Shown here: positions 17,788-26,394 of the stretch, piece after piece | How positions within the stretch are numbered: position 1 is the first letter of the stretch | Layout of the letters: every line of letters starts with the position of its first letter | Assembly: GCF_900129685.1 (NCBI RefSeq) | Contig: NZ_FQWM01000002.1 | Span: forward strand, 148,654 to 212,653 | Reading direction: 5' to 3' | Length of the DNA: 64,000 nt | Source: Cognatishimia maritima | GTDB taxonomy: Bacteria; Pseudomonadota; Alphaproteobacteria; Rhodobacterales; Rhodobacteraceae | Notes under the pieces: model-generated | Seen by the model: only the letters and a program-made list of their open reading frames with translations | Database searches by the model: none | Told to the model about the DNA's origin: nothing | Program-made: the position numbers and the translations under genes

Positions 17788-18181
17788 TAAACTGGCACTT
17801 GCGGCACCTCGTCAACAATCGGACGCGCAGCCATCGATCTTCCTAACGTGGTTAACAAAGACTTATTTCGGCCACATCACGGGCCGTATTGCAGCCGTAT
17901 TCTGGGTATTGTCTGAGCTCGACTGACATTCAGGCACATTTTTCACGAAGGTGCGTCGCAATGTATTGGGGGAAATCGCAATTTTGGTGCATTCGCGCAC
18001 CACTTTTTGTCGTTTTTCGGCACCTTGAGGGCTGCGCGCCGTCAAAACGCTTGAGCGTTGGGCGAAAACACGGCACGATTAAGGCAAGAATGAGGCAGAC
18101 CTGTCAAATTTGGCAGGATCTCAAGTTGGAAACAGCACGCGGCATCGAATCGTGGCGGTCCAGTTTGAAGGGAAAAGAGCA
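17788..18181. other. Intergenic region between leuD and the membrane-protein gene
   Basis: No credible gene is seen in this gap, which together with the leuD terminator is 448 bases long. It holds a small hairpin TGGTGC-ATTCGC-GCACCA at 17985-18002 followed by CTTTTTG, which could terminate a short transcript. It also holds an 18-bp imperfect palindrome CCTGTCAAATTTGGCAGG at 18100-18117 (16 of 18 bases symmetric), a candidate operator 65 bases before the membrane-protein start. Short frames on both strands lack ribosome sites. Confidence 0.5.
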
Positions 18182-19015
18182 GTGCTCACACAATTCATAA
18201 GCGCGATCACACGCGCCATTCTGGTTGCATTTCTGGTTGCCCTCCCGGCAATCCTACTGCCCAGTGCGCATTCTGATTCATCTCCGATTGTTCTGCTGAT
18301 TGCGTTTTTCGCCGCTGTTCTGGTGTTCATTGAATATTATGCGACTTATCCCAGCATCATCGAATTCCGCTACGCCCCGCCGTTTAACCGGCTGCGCTAC
18401 GTTGCTGTCCTGATCACCGTTTTTGCAATTGCCTCTGTTGTCCGCAATGCGAGCGAACCGAATGTTCTGAATGGCCTGCTGACCTCCGTCGCGACACTGG
18501 CAGGCGGGATGCTGGACTTTCCATTTTCTCCGGTTCGATTGGTGACCTTGACCGTTCCGGTCAGCGAGGAATTCGCCGCAGTTGATCTGGTGCGCATGGC
18601 GGCAGGCACGGCTTATGTGTTTTCCTTGATCAGCCTGATCGTCTTTTATTTCCTCGTCCGCGTGTTGGATTGGCCCGCGCGCAATGGGGCGTTTAACGTT
18701 TGGGTCAACTTGCCCCTCTTTGACCCCACCGTGGGCGGCGATGTTCTGCCCCGGCTGACACGTGATGGGCGTCTTAACGTAGCATTAGGGCTCACCCTGC
18801 CATTCTTCTTTCCAGCGTTTTTTAAGGCGATCTCGGATATTGTCGCGCCATCGGCGCTGACCAATCCGCAGACGTTGATTTGGATGGTGGCAATATGGGC
18901 GTTCTTCCCGGCTGGTTTGGTCATGCGCGGCATCGCGATGATCCGCATCGCGGCCATGATCGACGCCAACCGCAAGCGCGCCTATGCCGTGGCGCAGGGA
19001 TTGCAGCCTGTCTGA
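18182..19015 (+). CDS. Uncharacterised inner-membrane protein
   Basis: A 277-residue protein with about six hydrophobic segments (near residues 8-26, 33-52, 75-92, 145-165, 205-222 and 235-258). I do not recognise the family. A GTG at 18182 is chosen because it directly precedes the first membrane segment and follows a GAAGGGAAAAGAG purine stretch; the frame stays open upstream to a TTG at 18110. It overlaps the next gene, which suggests joint expression with the secreted endonuclease/phosphatase-fold protein. Confidence 0.6.
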   Translation: MLTQFISAITRAILVAFLVALPAILLPSAHSDSSPIVLLIAFFAAVLVFIEYYATYPSIIEFRYAPPFNRLRYVAVLITVFAIASVVRNASEPNVLNGLLTSVATLAGGMLDFPFSPVRLVTLTVPVSEEFAAVDLVRMAAGTAYVFSLISLIVFYFLVRVLDWPARNGAFNVWVNLPLFDPTVGGDVLPRLTRDGRLNVALGLTLPFFFPAFFKAISDIVAPSALTNPQTLIWMVAIWAFFPAGLVMRGIAMIRIAAMIDANRKRAYAVAQGLQPV

Positions 19016-20001
19016 TCGCCCTCGCGACTGCCGCCTCTACTGAAACAATTCGCATTGCCAACTACAATACTGACCTTTCGCAAAAGGGTCCGGGTTTGCT
19101 GCTGCGCGACATTTTGGCCCCGTCGCCTCAGGTCGCAAACGTGACGCGCACCATTGCAACGCATCAGCCAGATGTCTTGGTGCTGCAGGACATGGACTGG
19201 GACCTCAAAGGGGCGGCGGTGCATGCCCTGCAAACCCAGCTCAAACAAGTCGGCACTGACATGCCCTACGCCTATGTGCCGCCGTCAAACACCGGCCTGC
19301 CGATGGGCATTGATATGGACGCAGATGGCAAAACCGGCGGCCCCCGCGACACGCAGGGTTATGGGCGCTTTCCGGGGCAAGGAAGCATCGCGATTTTGTC
19401 TCGGCTTCCGATTGATGAAGACGCCGTACAGGAGTTTCACGCGCTGCTCTGGAAAGACATTGCAAGCCCAAAGCTACTAGAGAAGCTTCTGCCACCCGAA
19501 GCCATTGCGACGCAAAGGTTGGCCTCTGTTTTCATGGCCGCAGTGCCGATTGAGACCGCTGCAGGTCCACTGTGGGTCCTCACCCACCACGCGACACCCC
19601 CTGTGTTTGACGGCCCCGAAGACCGAAACGGTCACCGGAATGCGGCTGAGAACCTGTTTTGGCTGCAGTACCTAGACGGAACCTTTGGCACCCGGGACAA
19701 CGCCCCATTTGTCATCGCATCCCAGTTGAACATTGATCCGATCCGAGGTGAGGGGCACAAAGAAACCCTTTCGACGCTCTTAAGCGATCCGCGTTTACAA
19801 GACCCGTTTGCGACTGGCCCATCCGAGGATCATCATACAGCGGCATTCGACTCGGTCGGCAAATTGCGGCTAGCGTATCTTTTGCCGTCCAGCCAACTTA
19901 ACGTTTCAGCCAAAGGGCACTCCGCAGACCCAGCCCTTAGGCCCGATCAAACCCATAGTCGACACCGCTTGATTTGGATCGATGTCGAAATCCCAGACTA
20001 A
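18895..20001 (+). CDS. Secreted endonuclease/exonuclease/phosphatase-fold protein (start uncertain)
   Basis: The protein (368 residues from this start) has the EEP fold signature: IRIANYNTDLS, then DVLVLQDMDWD in place of the usual Glu-containing motif, then GQGSIAILSRLPI and a C-terminal HSRHRLIWIDVEI. A hydrophobic stretch GIAACLIALATAAS around 18994-19035 looks like the core of a signal peptide. The only in-frame ATG before it is at 18895, which overlaps the membrane-protein gene by 121 bases and gives a long, basic lead. No GTG or TTG lies closer; an ATT at 19000 is possible. Substrate is unknown. Confidence 0.65.
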   Translation: MGVLPGWFGHARHRDDPHRGHDRRQPQARLCRGAGIAACLIALATAASTETIRIANYNTDLSQKGPGLLLRDILAPSPQVANVTRTIATHQPDVLVLQDMDWDLKGAAVHALQTQLKQVGTDMPYAYVPPSNTGLPMGIDMDADGKTGGPRDTQGYGRFPGQGSIAILSRLPIDEDAVQEFHALLWKDIASPKLLEKLLPPEAIATQRLASVFMAAVPIETAAGPLWVLTHHATPPVFDGPEDRNGHRNAAENLFWLQYLDGTFGTRDNAPFVIASQLNIDPIRGEGHKETLSTLLSDPRLQDPFATGPSEDHHTAAFDSVGKLRLAYLLPSSQLNVSAKGHSADPALRPDQTHSRHRLIWIDVEIPD

Positions 20002-20096
20002 GGCGCAACTTTCCTGCGCAAATACCCTTCGTTTCTTGATCTTTCTGACGGCAGAAGCTAGGCAGCGACAAGCAAATTTTTGAAGGATGAACGAAG

Positions 20097-21206
20097 ATGA
20101 GCAACCCCTCGCTGCTGATCCTGCCCGGCGATGGCATTGGACAGGAAGTTATGGCTCAGGTCCGCCGCATCATTAGCTGGTACGGCGACAAACGCGGTCT
20201 GAAATTCGACGTAGACGAAGACCTCGTCGGCGGCGCGGCCTATGACGCGCACGGCACCCCGCTGCATGATGACACCATGGCCAAAGCACAGGCGGCGGAT
20301 GCGGTTCTTCTGGGCGCGGTAGGTGGCCCGGCTTATGACAATCTTGATTTCTCGGTGAAGCCAGAACGCGGCCTGCTGCGCCTGCGCAAAGAGATGGACC
20401 TTTTTGCGAACCTGCGCCCAGCACAATGTTTTGACGCGCTGGCGGACTTCTCTTCCTTGAAGCGCGACATCGTTTCCGGCCTCGACATTATGATCGTGCG
20501 CGAGTTGACCTCTGGGTCCTACTTCGGCGAACCACGCGGCATTTTCGAAGAAGACGGGCAGCGCGTCGGCATCAACACACAGCGTTATACGGAAGCCGAG
20601 ATCGACCGCGTTGCGCGCTCTGCCTTTGAACTGGCACGCCGTCGTAACAATAAAGTTGTGTCGATGGAAAAAGCCAACGTGATGGAATCCGGTATTCTGT
20701 GGCGCGAAGTTGTTGAGCGCGTGCACAAGGAATCCTATTCCGACGTGGAACTCTCACACATGTATGCCGACAACGGCGCGATGCAGTTGGTGCGTGCACC
20801 AAAGCAGTTCGACGTCATCCTGACCGACAACCTCTTTGGCGACATCCTGTCTGACTGCGCGGCCATGTTGACCGGCTCTTTGGGCATGCTGCCATCCGCA
20901 TCCTTGGGTGCGCCAATGGAAAATGGCCGGCCAAAAGCACTTTATGAGCCGGTGCATGGCTCGGCCCCTGACATTGCAGGTCAAGGCAAGGCCAACCCAT
21001 GCGCTTGTATTCTCAGCTTCGCCATGGCGTTGCGCTATAGCTTTGATCAGGGCGATGAAGCGACCCGCCTTGAGACAGCCGTTGAAAAAGTTCTGGCCGA
21101 TGGGGTGCGCACTGGCGATCTGATGCAGGCAAGCGATGCGCAGCCTGTCAGCACGGCTCAGATGGGCGACGCGATTTTGGCTGCTCTGGATGCCTCATTG
21201 GCGTAA
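20097..21206 (+). CDS. leuB: 3-isopropylmalate dehydrogenase
   Basis: A 369-residue NAD-dependent beta-decarboxylating dehydrogenase for the third step of leucine synthesis. Visible signatures are [13 protein letters not shown] at the N terminus, [10 protein letters not shown] (near 77), [14 protein letters not shown] (near 140), and the NAD-site [15 protein letters not shown] (near 288). Full length for the family. It is separated from leuD by two unrelated genes. Confidence 0.97.
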   Translation: MSNPSLLILPGDGIGQEVMAQVRRIISWYGDKRGLKFDVDEDLVGGAAYDAHGTPLHDDTMAKAQAADAVLLGAVGGPAYDNLDFSVKPERGLLRLRKEMDLFANLRPAQCFDALADFSSLKRDIVSGLDIMIVRELTSGSYFGEPRGIFEEDGQRVGINTQRYTEAEIDRVARSAFELARRRNNKVVSMEKANVMESGILWREVVERVHKESYSDVELSHMYADNGAMQLVRAPKQFDVILTDNLFGDILSDCAAMLTGSLGMLPSASLGAPMENGRPKALYEPVHGSAPDIAGQGKANPCACILSFAMALRYSFDQGDEATRLETAVEKVLADGVRTGDLMQASDAQPVSTAQMGDAILAALDASLA

Positions 21207-21230
21207 CCGCCTAAAAAGCAAACACATCAC

Positions 21231-21260
21231 AGACCGGCGCGCCCCTCGTGCCGGTCTTGT
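21231..21260 (+). terminator. Terminator-like hairpin after leuB
   Basis: AGACCGGC and GCCGGTCT form an 8-bp perfect stem with an 11-base loop, followed by only a weak U run (TGTC). It begins 25 bases after the leuB stop. Confidence 0.6.
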
Positions 21261-21347
21261 CATATCTGCTATGCAGACTTGTCGCTTGCAGCATTGGTTT
21301 CATATGCTAGGCCAGATGTTAGCGCTCTCTATAAACCCGGACCCGGC

Positions 21348-22313
21348 ATGACACAGACTAACAACACCAAAGCAGCCCTGCTTTCACTGGCGGCGTTCTC
21401 TGTCTATGCCAGCCATGACGTGATTGTGCGTTACCTCGGCGGGATCTATGCACCCATGCAGGTGCTGTTTTTCGCGAGCCTGTTGTCCTTTCCGCTGCTG
21501 ACACTGATGATCATCGGACGCGGCAAGCGTACCGATCTGCGCCCGCATCACCCATGGTGGGTTGCAGCCCGCTCGATATCCATGGTGGGGGGCGGCACCT
21601 GCGGGTTCTACGCCTTTTCTGTCCTGCCAATGACGCAGGTCTACGCGATCCTCTTTACAGTTCCGTTGCTGATCACCGTCATGTCGATCCCTATGTTGGG
21701 GGAACGTGTCGGTGTGCATCGTGCGGCGGCCGTTGTGCTTGGCTTGATAGGTGTCTTGATTGTTGTGCGACCGGGTGCCGAACCCTTGTCCTTAGGGCAT
21801 ATTGCCGGGTTCAGCGCCGCCTTATTTTCAGCGTTCCAATCCGTCATCGCGCGCAAGATCGGCAACAAGGAAAGCCAGGTCGTTATGATGCTCTATCCTT
21901 TCCTCGCCATTCTGGTGACGATGGGGGCGGCATTGGCCTTTGTCTACAAACCCATGCCATTGATTGATTTCGCGGCGATTGGGGCGGTTGCGGTCATGGG
22001 CTTCTTCGCCACCTTCCTGCTGATCGGAGCCTACCGCGCGGGCGAGGCGGCGATTGTCGCTCCGATGCAGTACAGTCAGATCATTTGGGCGACCATCTTC
22101 GGTCTGATCTTCTTCGCTGAAACTCCGGACCGGCAGACCCTTATCGGGGCGGGTGTCATTATCCTAAGCGGTGTCTATATCGTTCTCCGCGAGGCACTGT
22201 CGGGCAACTCTGCCAACACCCCTGTTCTGCGCACACGGTCACGCGCCATCGCGCCCGGAGCCTTCCGCATTTCGCAGTTTCTGAAGCTGCGAAATGGCCA
22301 TGACGAAGAGTGA
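21348..22313 (+). CDS. DMT-superfamily transporter (EamA domains)
   Basis: A 321-residue membrane protein with ten predicted helices in two repeated EamA halves, ending in a basic cytosolic tail. The typical SLAAFSVYASHDVIVRY first helix and the PLLITVMSIPMLGERVG end of the first repeat are visible. The family exports metabolites such as amino acids, purines or drugs; the substrate is not readable. The ATG at 21348 is chosen because it directly precedes helix 1. Its position after leuB makes amino-acid export possible but unproven. Confidence 0.8.
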   Translation: MTQTNNTKAALLSLAAFSVYASHDVIVRYLGGIYAPMQVLFFASLLSFPLLTLMIIGRGKRTDLRPHHPWWVAARSISMVGGGTCGFYAFSVLPMTQVYAILFTVPLLITVMSIPMLGERVGVHRAAAVVLGLIGVLIVVRPGAEPLSLGHIAGFSAALFSAFQSVIARKIGNKESQVVMMLYPFLAILVTMGAALAFVYKPMPLIDFAAIGAVAVMGFFATFLLIGAYRAGEAAIVAPMQYSQIIWATIFGLIFFAETPDRQTLIGAGVIILSGVYIVLREALSGNSANTPVLRTRSRAIAPGAFRISQFLKLRNGHDEE

Positions 22314-22617
22314 TTTCCAAGGGAATCAACCCATCCGACGTGTGAATCGATGACAAAACAGTCGTCTCTGGTGGGATGCGCCTTGCGTAACAACATGCCC
22401 GCCTGACGCGACGGAAACAGGTGCACACAAGCTGTTTGCCCAGCAGACGCAGCGATCATGCGCGCAATATTTTCAAACTTTATTGTTATAATTCAGTGGC
22501 TTGAAACGCCATAAAGCCACCTCGTTCGCGCTATACGCGCTTCACATGACCCTATGCAAAAGTGGCATTTGCAACATCGCCTGCTGCTCGGAATACTCCT
22601 TTCACGGAAGCGGAGGC
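22314..22617. other. Gap before the opp operon, first part
   Basis: The gap of 540 bases between the DMT transporter and oppA holds no credible gene. TGTTATAAT at 22484-22492 matches an extended -10 element (TG-N-TATAAT), with no convincing -35, and would start transcripts near 22499, leaving a leader of about 355 bases before oppA. The hairpin region in the leader is listed separately. Confidence 0.5.
22484..22492 (+). promoter_or_regulatory. Extended -10 promoter candidate for oppABCDF
   Basis: TG-T-TATAAT is a full match to the extended -10 hexamer in an AT-rich stretch that stands out from its GC-rich surroundings. It is the best promoter candidate between the DMT transporter and oppA. 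Confidence 0.5.
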
Positions 22618-22679
22618 ACCGGGCCGTTGCAAGATACGTTGAGGGGTGGATCTTGCATCTGAGTGACGTTTGGCCCGGT
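22618..22679 (+). ncRNA. Nested hairpin in the oppA leader (candidate structured RNA)
   Basis: Two perfect 8-bp inverted repeats are nested: ACCGGGCC (22618-22625) with GGCCCGGT (22672-22679) outside, and TGCAAGAT (22628-22635) with ATCTTGCA (22650-22657) inside, leaving a 14-base apical loop containing GAGGGG. A further weaker stem follows at about 22683-22723 (CCTGC with GCAGG). No U run follows, so it is not a terminator. It could be a cis-regulatory leader of oppA or a small RNA; it does not match a riboswitch I know. Confidence 0.5.
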
Positions 22680-22853
22680 CGCCCTGCTTCCACGTGCTGT
22701 TGCACCTCATCAACGAAAGGCAGGCAAGGACCGATCCTGACCCAATCAATAGACTCAGCGCTGCGCAACTGACGGAAGAAGGCCGTGCAATTCCACGGTG
22801 TCACAGAACGCAAGGCGCAGGTCCGAATTTCAATCTTCTACGGGGAGTAAACT

Positions 22854-24470
22854 ATGAAGATATTTACCTATGCACTGGCATTGACGATGACGACAGCCCT
22901 GTCGTCTCAGGCAATTGCCGCGAACGTTCCAGCAGGCACCAAGCTTGCGGACGATCAAACCTATACCTACCGCATGCTGGACGAGAGCTCGTCCGTGGAT
23001 CCACAGCTGGTGGAAGACACCGATGGGTCTGGCATCGTGCGTGACCTATTCGAAGGTCTTTATAACCAGGACGGAAATGGTAAAAGCGTCCCAGGTGTCG
23101 CTCTGGGCCACACTGTCTCTGACGACAACATGACCTACACATTCACCCTGCGCCAAGATGCCAAATGGTCGGACGGCAACCCAGTGACCGCGCATGATTT
23201 CGTCTATGCATGGAAGCGCGCCGTGACCCCAGAACTGGCGTCGCCATATGCGTGGTACATGGAACTGATGTCGATCAAAAACGGCGCAGAAATCATCGCC
23301 GGTGAAATGGGACCAGACGCATTGGGCGTGTCTGCATCCGATGACCACACGCTGGTCGTCGAACTGTCCCAGCCGCTGCCATATTTTGCAGATATGGTGG
23401 CCCACGCGACAACTTTCCCGGCACCAAAATGGGCGATCGAAGCGCATGGCAACGAATGGACTCGTCCTGAAAACATCGTTGGCAACGGCGCATTTGTCCT
23501 GACCGAACACGTGCCAAAAGAACGCACCGTGCGCGAACGCAACGCAATGTATTGGGACAATGAAAACACCGTTCTGGACAAAGTTGTCTCTCTGGTCATT
23601 GGCGACGATGCGCAGGCTCTGACCCGGTATCGCGCGGGTGAATTGGACAAAACCGATATCCCGGCTGGCCAATACCCAACCCTGAAAGAAGAACTGCCAA
23701 ACGAGGCCATCGCGGTCCCGCGTCTGTGCAACTACTACTTCTCCTATAACCTCGCGAGCGGGCCAGAAGCCTTCCAGGACGTGCGTGTGCGCAAAGCACT
23801 AGCGCTGGCTTTGGATCGCAACGTGATCGTTGATCAGGTTCTGCAAGGCGGCCAATTCCCGGCCTATAACTTCACCCCGGCAGCGACCGCAGGCTTTGAT
23901 GTCCCATCCATCGACTACGCGGACATGACGCAGGCAGAGCGTGATGCCATGGCGATGGAACTGATGGCCGAAGCGGGCTACGGCAAGGGCGGCGAACCGC
24001 TGGCCTTCACCTACCTCTACAACACCTCAGAGGCACACCAGCAGGTTGCGATTGTCGCCTCTCAGATGTGGAAACAGAAGTTGGGTGTCGACGTCACACT
24101 GGAAAACCAAGAATGGAAAGTGTTCTTGGAAAACCGCGGCAACCAGAACTTTGAAATGGCCCGTGGCGCATGGTGCGGCGACTATAACGAAGCCTCGACT
24201 TTCCTAGACCTTCTGGTCAGCAGCTCTGGCTACAACGACGCGAAATACAACAACGCGCGTGTGGATGAACTGATGGCTTCGGCAAAATCCTCGCAGGCAC
24301 CCGGCCCGCTTTACACCGAGGTCGAACAAATCCTGGCGGATGAAATGCCGGTTGTTCCGGTGTACCACTACTCAGCCAACATGATGTTGAAAGACAATGT
24401 CGAAGGCTGGCCAGTGAACAACGTTCAGCAAAAATACTACTCCAAGGACATGTATAAAGTCGCGGAGTGA
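22854..24470 (+). CDS. oppA: Periplasmic oligopeptide-binding protein
   Basis: A 538-residue SBP family 5 protein with a signal peptide (about residues 1-22, ending AIA). Family marks include the segment after residue 40 with SSSVDPQL, RQDAKWSDGNPVTAHDFVYAWKR and the late VPVYHYSANMMLK. It resembles E. coli OppA more than dipeptide DppA. It delivers oligopeptides to the OppBCDF membrane complex encoded directly downstream. A GGGGAG ribosome site precedes the ATG, behind an unusually long leader. Confidence 0.9.
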   Translation: MKIFTYALALTMTTALSSQAIAANVPAGTKLADDQTYTYRMLDESSSVDPQLVEDTDGSGIVRDLFEGLYNQDGNGKSVPGVALGHTVSDDNMTYTFTLRQDAKWSDGNPVTAHDFVYAWKRAVTPELASPYAWYMELMSIKNGAEIIAGEMGPDALGVSASDDHTLVVELSQPLPYFADMVAHATTFPAPKWAIEAHGNEWTRPENIVGNGAFVLTEHVPKERTVRERNAMYWDNENTVLDKVVSLVIGDDAQALTRYRAGELDKTDIPAGQYPTLKEELPNEAIAVPRLCNYYFSYNLASGPEAFQDVRVRKALALALDRNVIVDQVLQGGQFPAYNFTPAATAGFDVPSIDYADMTQAERDAMAMELMAEAGYGKGGEPLAFTYLYNTSEAHQQVAIVASQMWKQKLGVDVTLENQEWKVFLENRGNQNFEMARGAWCGDYNEASTFLDLLVSSSGYNDAKYNNARVDELMASAKSSQAPGPLYTEVEQILADEMPVVPVYHYSANMMLKDNVEGWPVNNVQQKYYSKDMYKVAE

Positions 24471-24493
24471 TCCTCCTGTCTGGACTCTAACAA

Positions 24494-24520
24494 CCTCGCC
24501 GCGACAGCGCGGCGGGGTTT
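24494..24520 (+). terminator. Intercistronic hairpin between oppA and oppB
   Basis: CCTCGCCGCG and CGCGGCGGGG pair over 10 bp around ACAG and are followed by TTT only. In binding-protein operons such hairpins act as partial terminators or protect the 3' end of the binding-protein mRNA, giving more binding protein than permease. Confidence 0.7.
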
Positions 24521-24532
24521 CACGAGGTTTCA

Positions 24533-25465
24533 ATGCTCAATTATTCTTTGCGCCGCATGATGGCGGTGATCCCGACCCTTTTCATTCTGATCGTGATCTG
24601 TTTCTTCCTGATGCGCCTCGCGCCGGGTGGCCCATTCACATCGGAACGTCCTCTGCCCCCGGCAGTGATGAAAAACGTTTTGGAACGCTATGGCCTAGAC
24701 GAACCGCTCTATGTGCAGCTCTGGACCTACATCAAAAACATTCTCTTCCATTTCGACTTTGGTCCCAGCTTTTCCCAAAAAGACCGCACCGTGAACGACC
24801 TGATCGCGCAGGGCTTTCCGGTGACGCTGACCTACGGCTTCTTCTCGGCTGTCTTTGTGCTTGTGCTAGGCATCCCATTGGGTGTGGTCGCCGCGCTGCG
24901 TCACAATTCATTCTGGGATTACGTGATGACCGGTCTTGCGATTTTCTCGCAGATTTTCCCGAACTTCGTTCTCGCGCCAATCATGGTGCTGCTTTTTACG
25001 CTGTCGTGGGGTTTGCTGCCCGGCGGCGGCTGGAACGGGGGCCAATGGCCCTACGTGATCATGCCCGCCGTCGCACTTGGCACGTCCTATATGGCTTCGG
25101 TCGCCCGCCTCACCCGTGGCTCGCTACTGGAAACCCTATCAGCGCCCTATATCCGCACCGCCCGCGCCAAAGGCCTGCCTGAACGCACAGTGCTGTGGCG
25201 GCACGCGCTGAAACCCTCCCTGCTGCCGGTGATTTCCTACATGGGACCGGTTTTTGTCTACATGATCACCGGCTCTGTCTTTATTGACGTGTTCTTTTCG
25301 ACCGGCGGCATCGGGCAGAACTTTATCGACGCGGCTTATACCCGCGACTATTCGGTGATCCTCGGGCTCGCCATTCTCTATTCCGTGCTGACATTCGCGC
25401 TGACACTGATGGTCGACCTTGTCTACGCGTGGATTGATCCAAAGGTACGGAGTGGCCTGAAATGA
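24533..25465 (+). CDS. oppB: Oligopeptide ABC transporter permease
   Basis: A 310-residue inner-membrane permease with about six helices. It opens with the typical MLNYSLRRMMAVIPTLF and contains the ATPase-coupling EAA-like loop with IRTARAKGLPERTVLWRHAL near residue 203. It pairs with OppC to form the translocation pore. Its stop overlaps the oppC start (ATGA). Confidence 0.93.
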   Translation: MLNYSLRRMMAVIPTLFILIVICFFLMRLAPGGPFTSERPLPPAVMKNVLERYGLDEPLYVQLWTYIKNILFHFDFGPSFSQKDRTVNDLIAQGFPVTLTYGFFSAVFVLVLGIPLGVVAALRHNSFWDYVMTGLAIFSQIFPNFVLAPIMVLLFTLSWGLLPGGGWNGGQWPYVIMPAVALGTSYMASVARLTRGSLLETLSAPYIRTARAKGLPERTVLWRHALKPSLLPVISYMGPVFVYMITGSVFIDVFFSTGGIGQNFIDAAYTRDYSVILGLAILYSVLTFALTLMVDLVYAWIDPKVRSGLK

Positions 25466-26391
25466 GAACCAGAAAAATAATGAACAGCCCGGCCTATGCC
25501 GAGGCTGCCGCTGAAGAAATGATCAACAGCCGGTCGTTCTGGGTCGATGCACGCATGCGGTTCTTTAAGAACAAGATGGCTGTTGTCTCTCTGACCATGC
25601 TTTTCCTGCTGGCGCTCTTCGCTGCCTTTGGTCAGGTCTTTGCCCAATGGTCTTATGAAGAGATCGACTGGTCCCTGTTGGGCAAGATCAAAGAACAAGG
25701 CGGTCCAAACTGGGAAAACGGCCACTATTTCGGCGTCGACGAGCTGGGCCGTGATCTTTATGCCCGCGTTGTGCAGGGCTCTCGGGTCTCGCTATTGGTG
25801 GGCTTTCTGGCGGGCATCCTCGCCGTCTGCATCGGCTCAACCATGGGCGCCATCGCTGGTTACTACGGCGGTCGCACCGACCAGATCATTATGGGTGCTT
25901 TCAACATCACCCTGTCGATCCCCTACATCATCTTCTTCGTGGTCTGGCAGGCCTTCTTTGGCCGGTCACTGGAACAGATGATCCTTGTCATGGTCATCAT
26001 CAACTGGACTGCTGGTTTGCTGATCGTGCGCGGTCAGGTGCAGACCTTGAAGAACAAAGAGTTCATCGACGCCGCGCGCATGCTGGGCATGAGCGACGCA
26101 AAGATCATCTTTAAGCACATCCTGCCCAATATGCTGTGGGTCATCGTAATCTACATGTCGATCTCGATCCCGGAAATGATCATGTACGAAAGCCTCGTGT
26201 CCTTCTTGGGCGTCGGCATCCAAGAGCCCAACACCAGCTGGGGCGCGCTGATTTCCGAAGGCGCAAAAACCATGACCTTTGGCACGCTTTGGCAGTTGGG
26301 CTATCCCGCCGCCTTCTTTGTGATTGCGCAGGTCTCTCTTTACTACATCGGCGACGGTCTTCGGGACGCGCTTGATCCAAAGGAGCGCTAA
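25462..26391 (+). CDS. oppC: Oligopeptide ABC transporter permease
   Basis: A 309-residue second permease. The family marks are the N-terminal RMRFFKNKMAVVSL, the periplasmic HYFGVDELGRDLYARVVQGS near residue 88 and the coupling loop EFIDAARMLGMSDAKIIFKH near 196. Five to six helices are expected. It is translationally coupled to oppB and lies 3 bases before oppD. Confidence 0.93.
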   Translation: MRTRKIMNSPAYAEAAAEEMINSRSFWVDARMRFFKNKMAVVSLTMLFLLALFAAFGQVFAQWSYEEIDWSLLGKIKEQGGPNWENGHYFGVDELGRDLYARVVQGSRVSLLVGFLAGILAVCIGSTMGAIAGYYGGRTDQIIMGAFNITLSIPYIIFFVVWQAFFGRSLEQMILVMVIINWTAGLLIVRGQVQTLKNKEFIDAARMLGMSDAKIIFKHILPNMLWVIVIYMSISIPEMIMYESLVSFLGVGIQEPNTSWGALISEGAKTMTFGTLWQLGYPAAFFVIAQVSLYYIGDGLRDALDPKER

Positions 26392-26394
26392 ACC

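Noticed and set aside
17863-18200. Short frames on both strands in the gap after leuD
   Set aside because: No ribosome sites, no membrane or export signal and no recognisable domain.
22175-22459. A 94-residue minus-strand frame overlapping the end of the DMT transporter
   Set aside because: Most of it lies opposite the transporter and it lacks a ribosome site.
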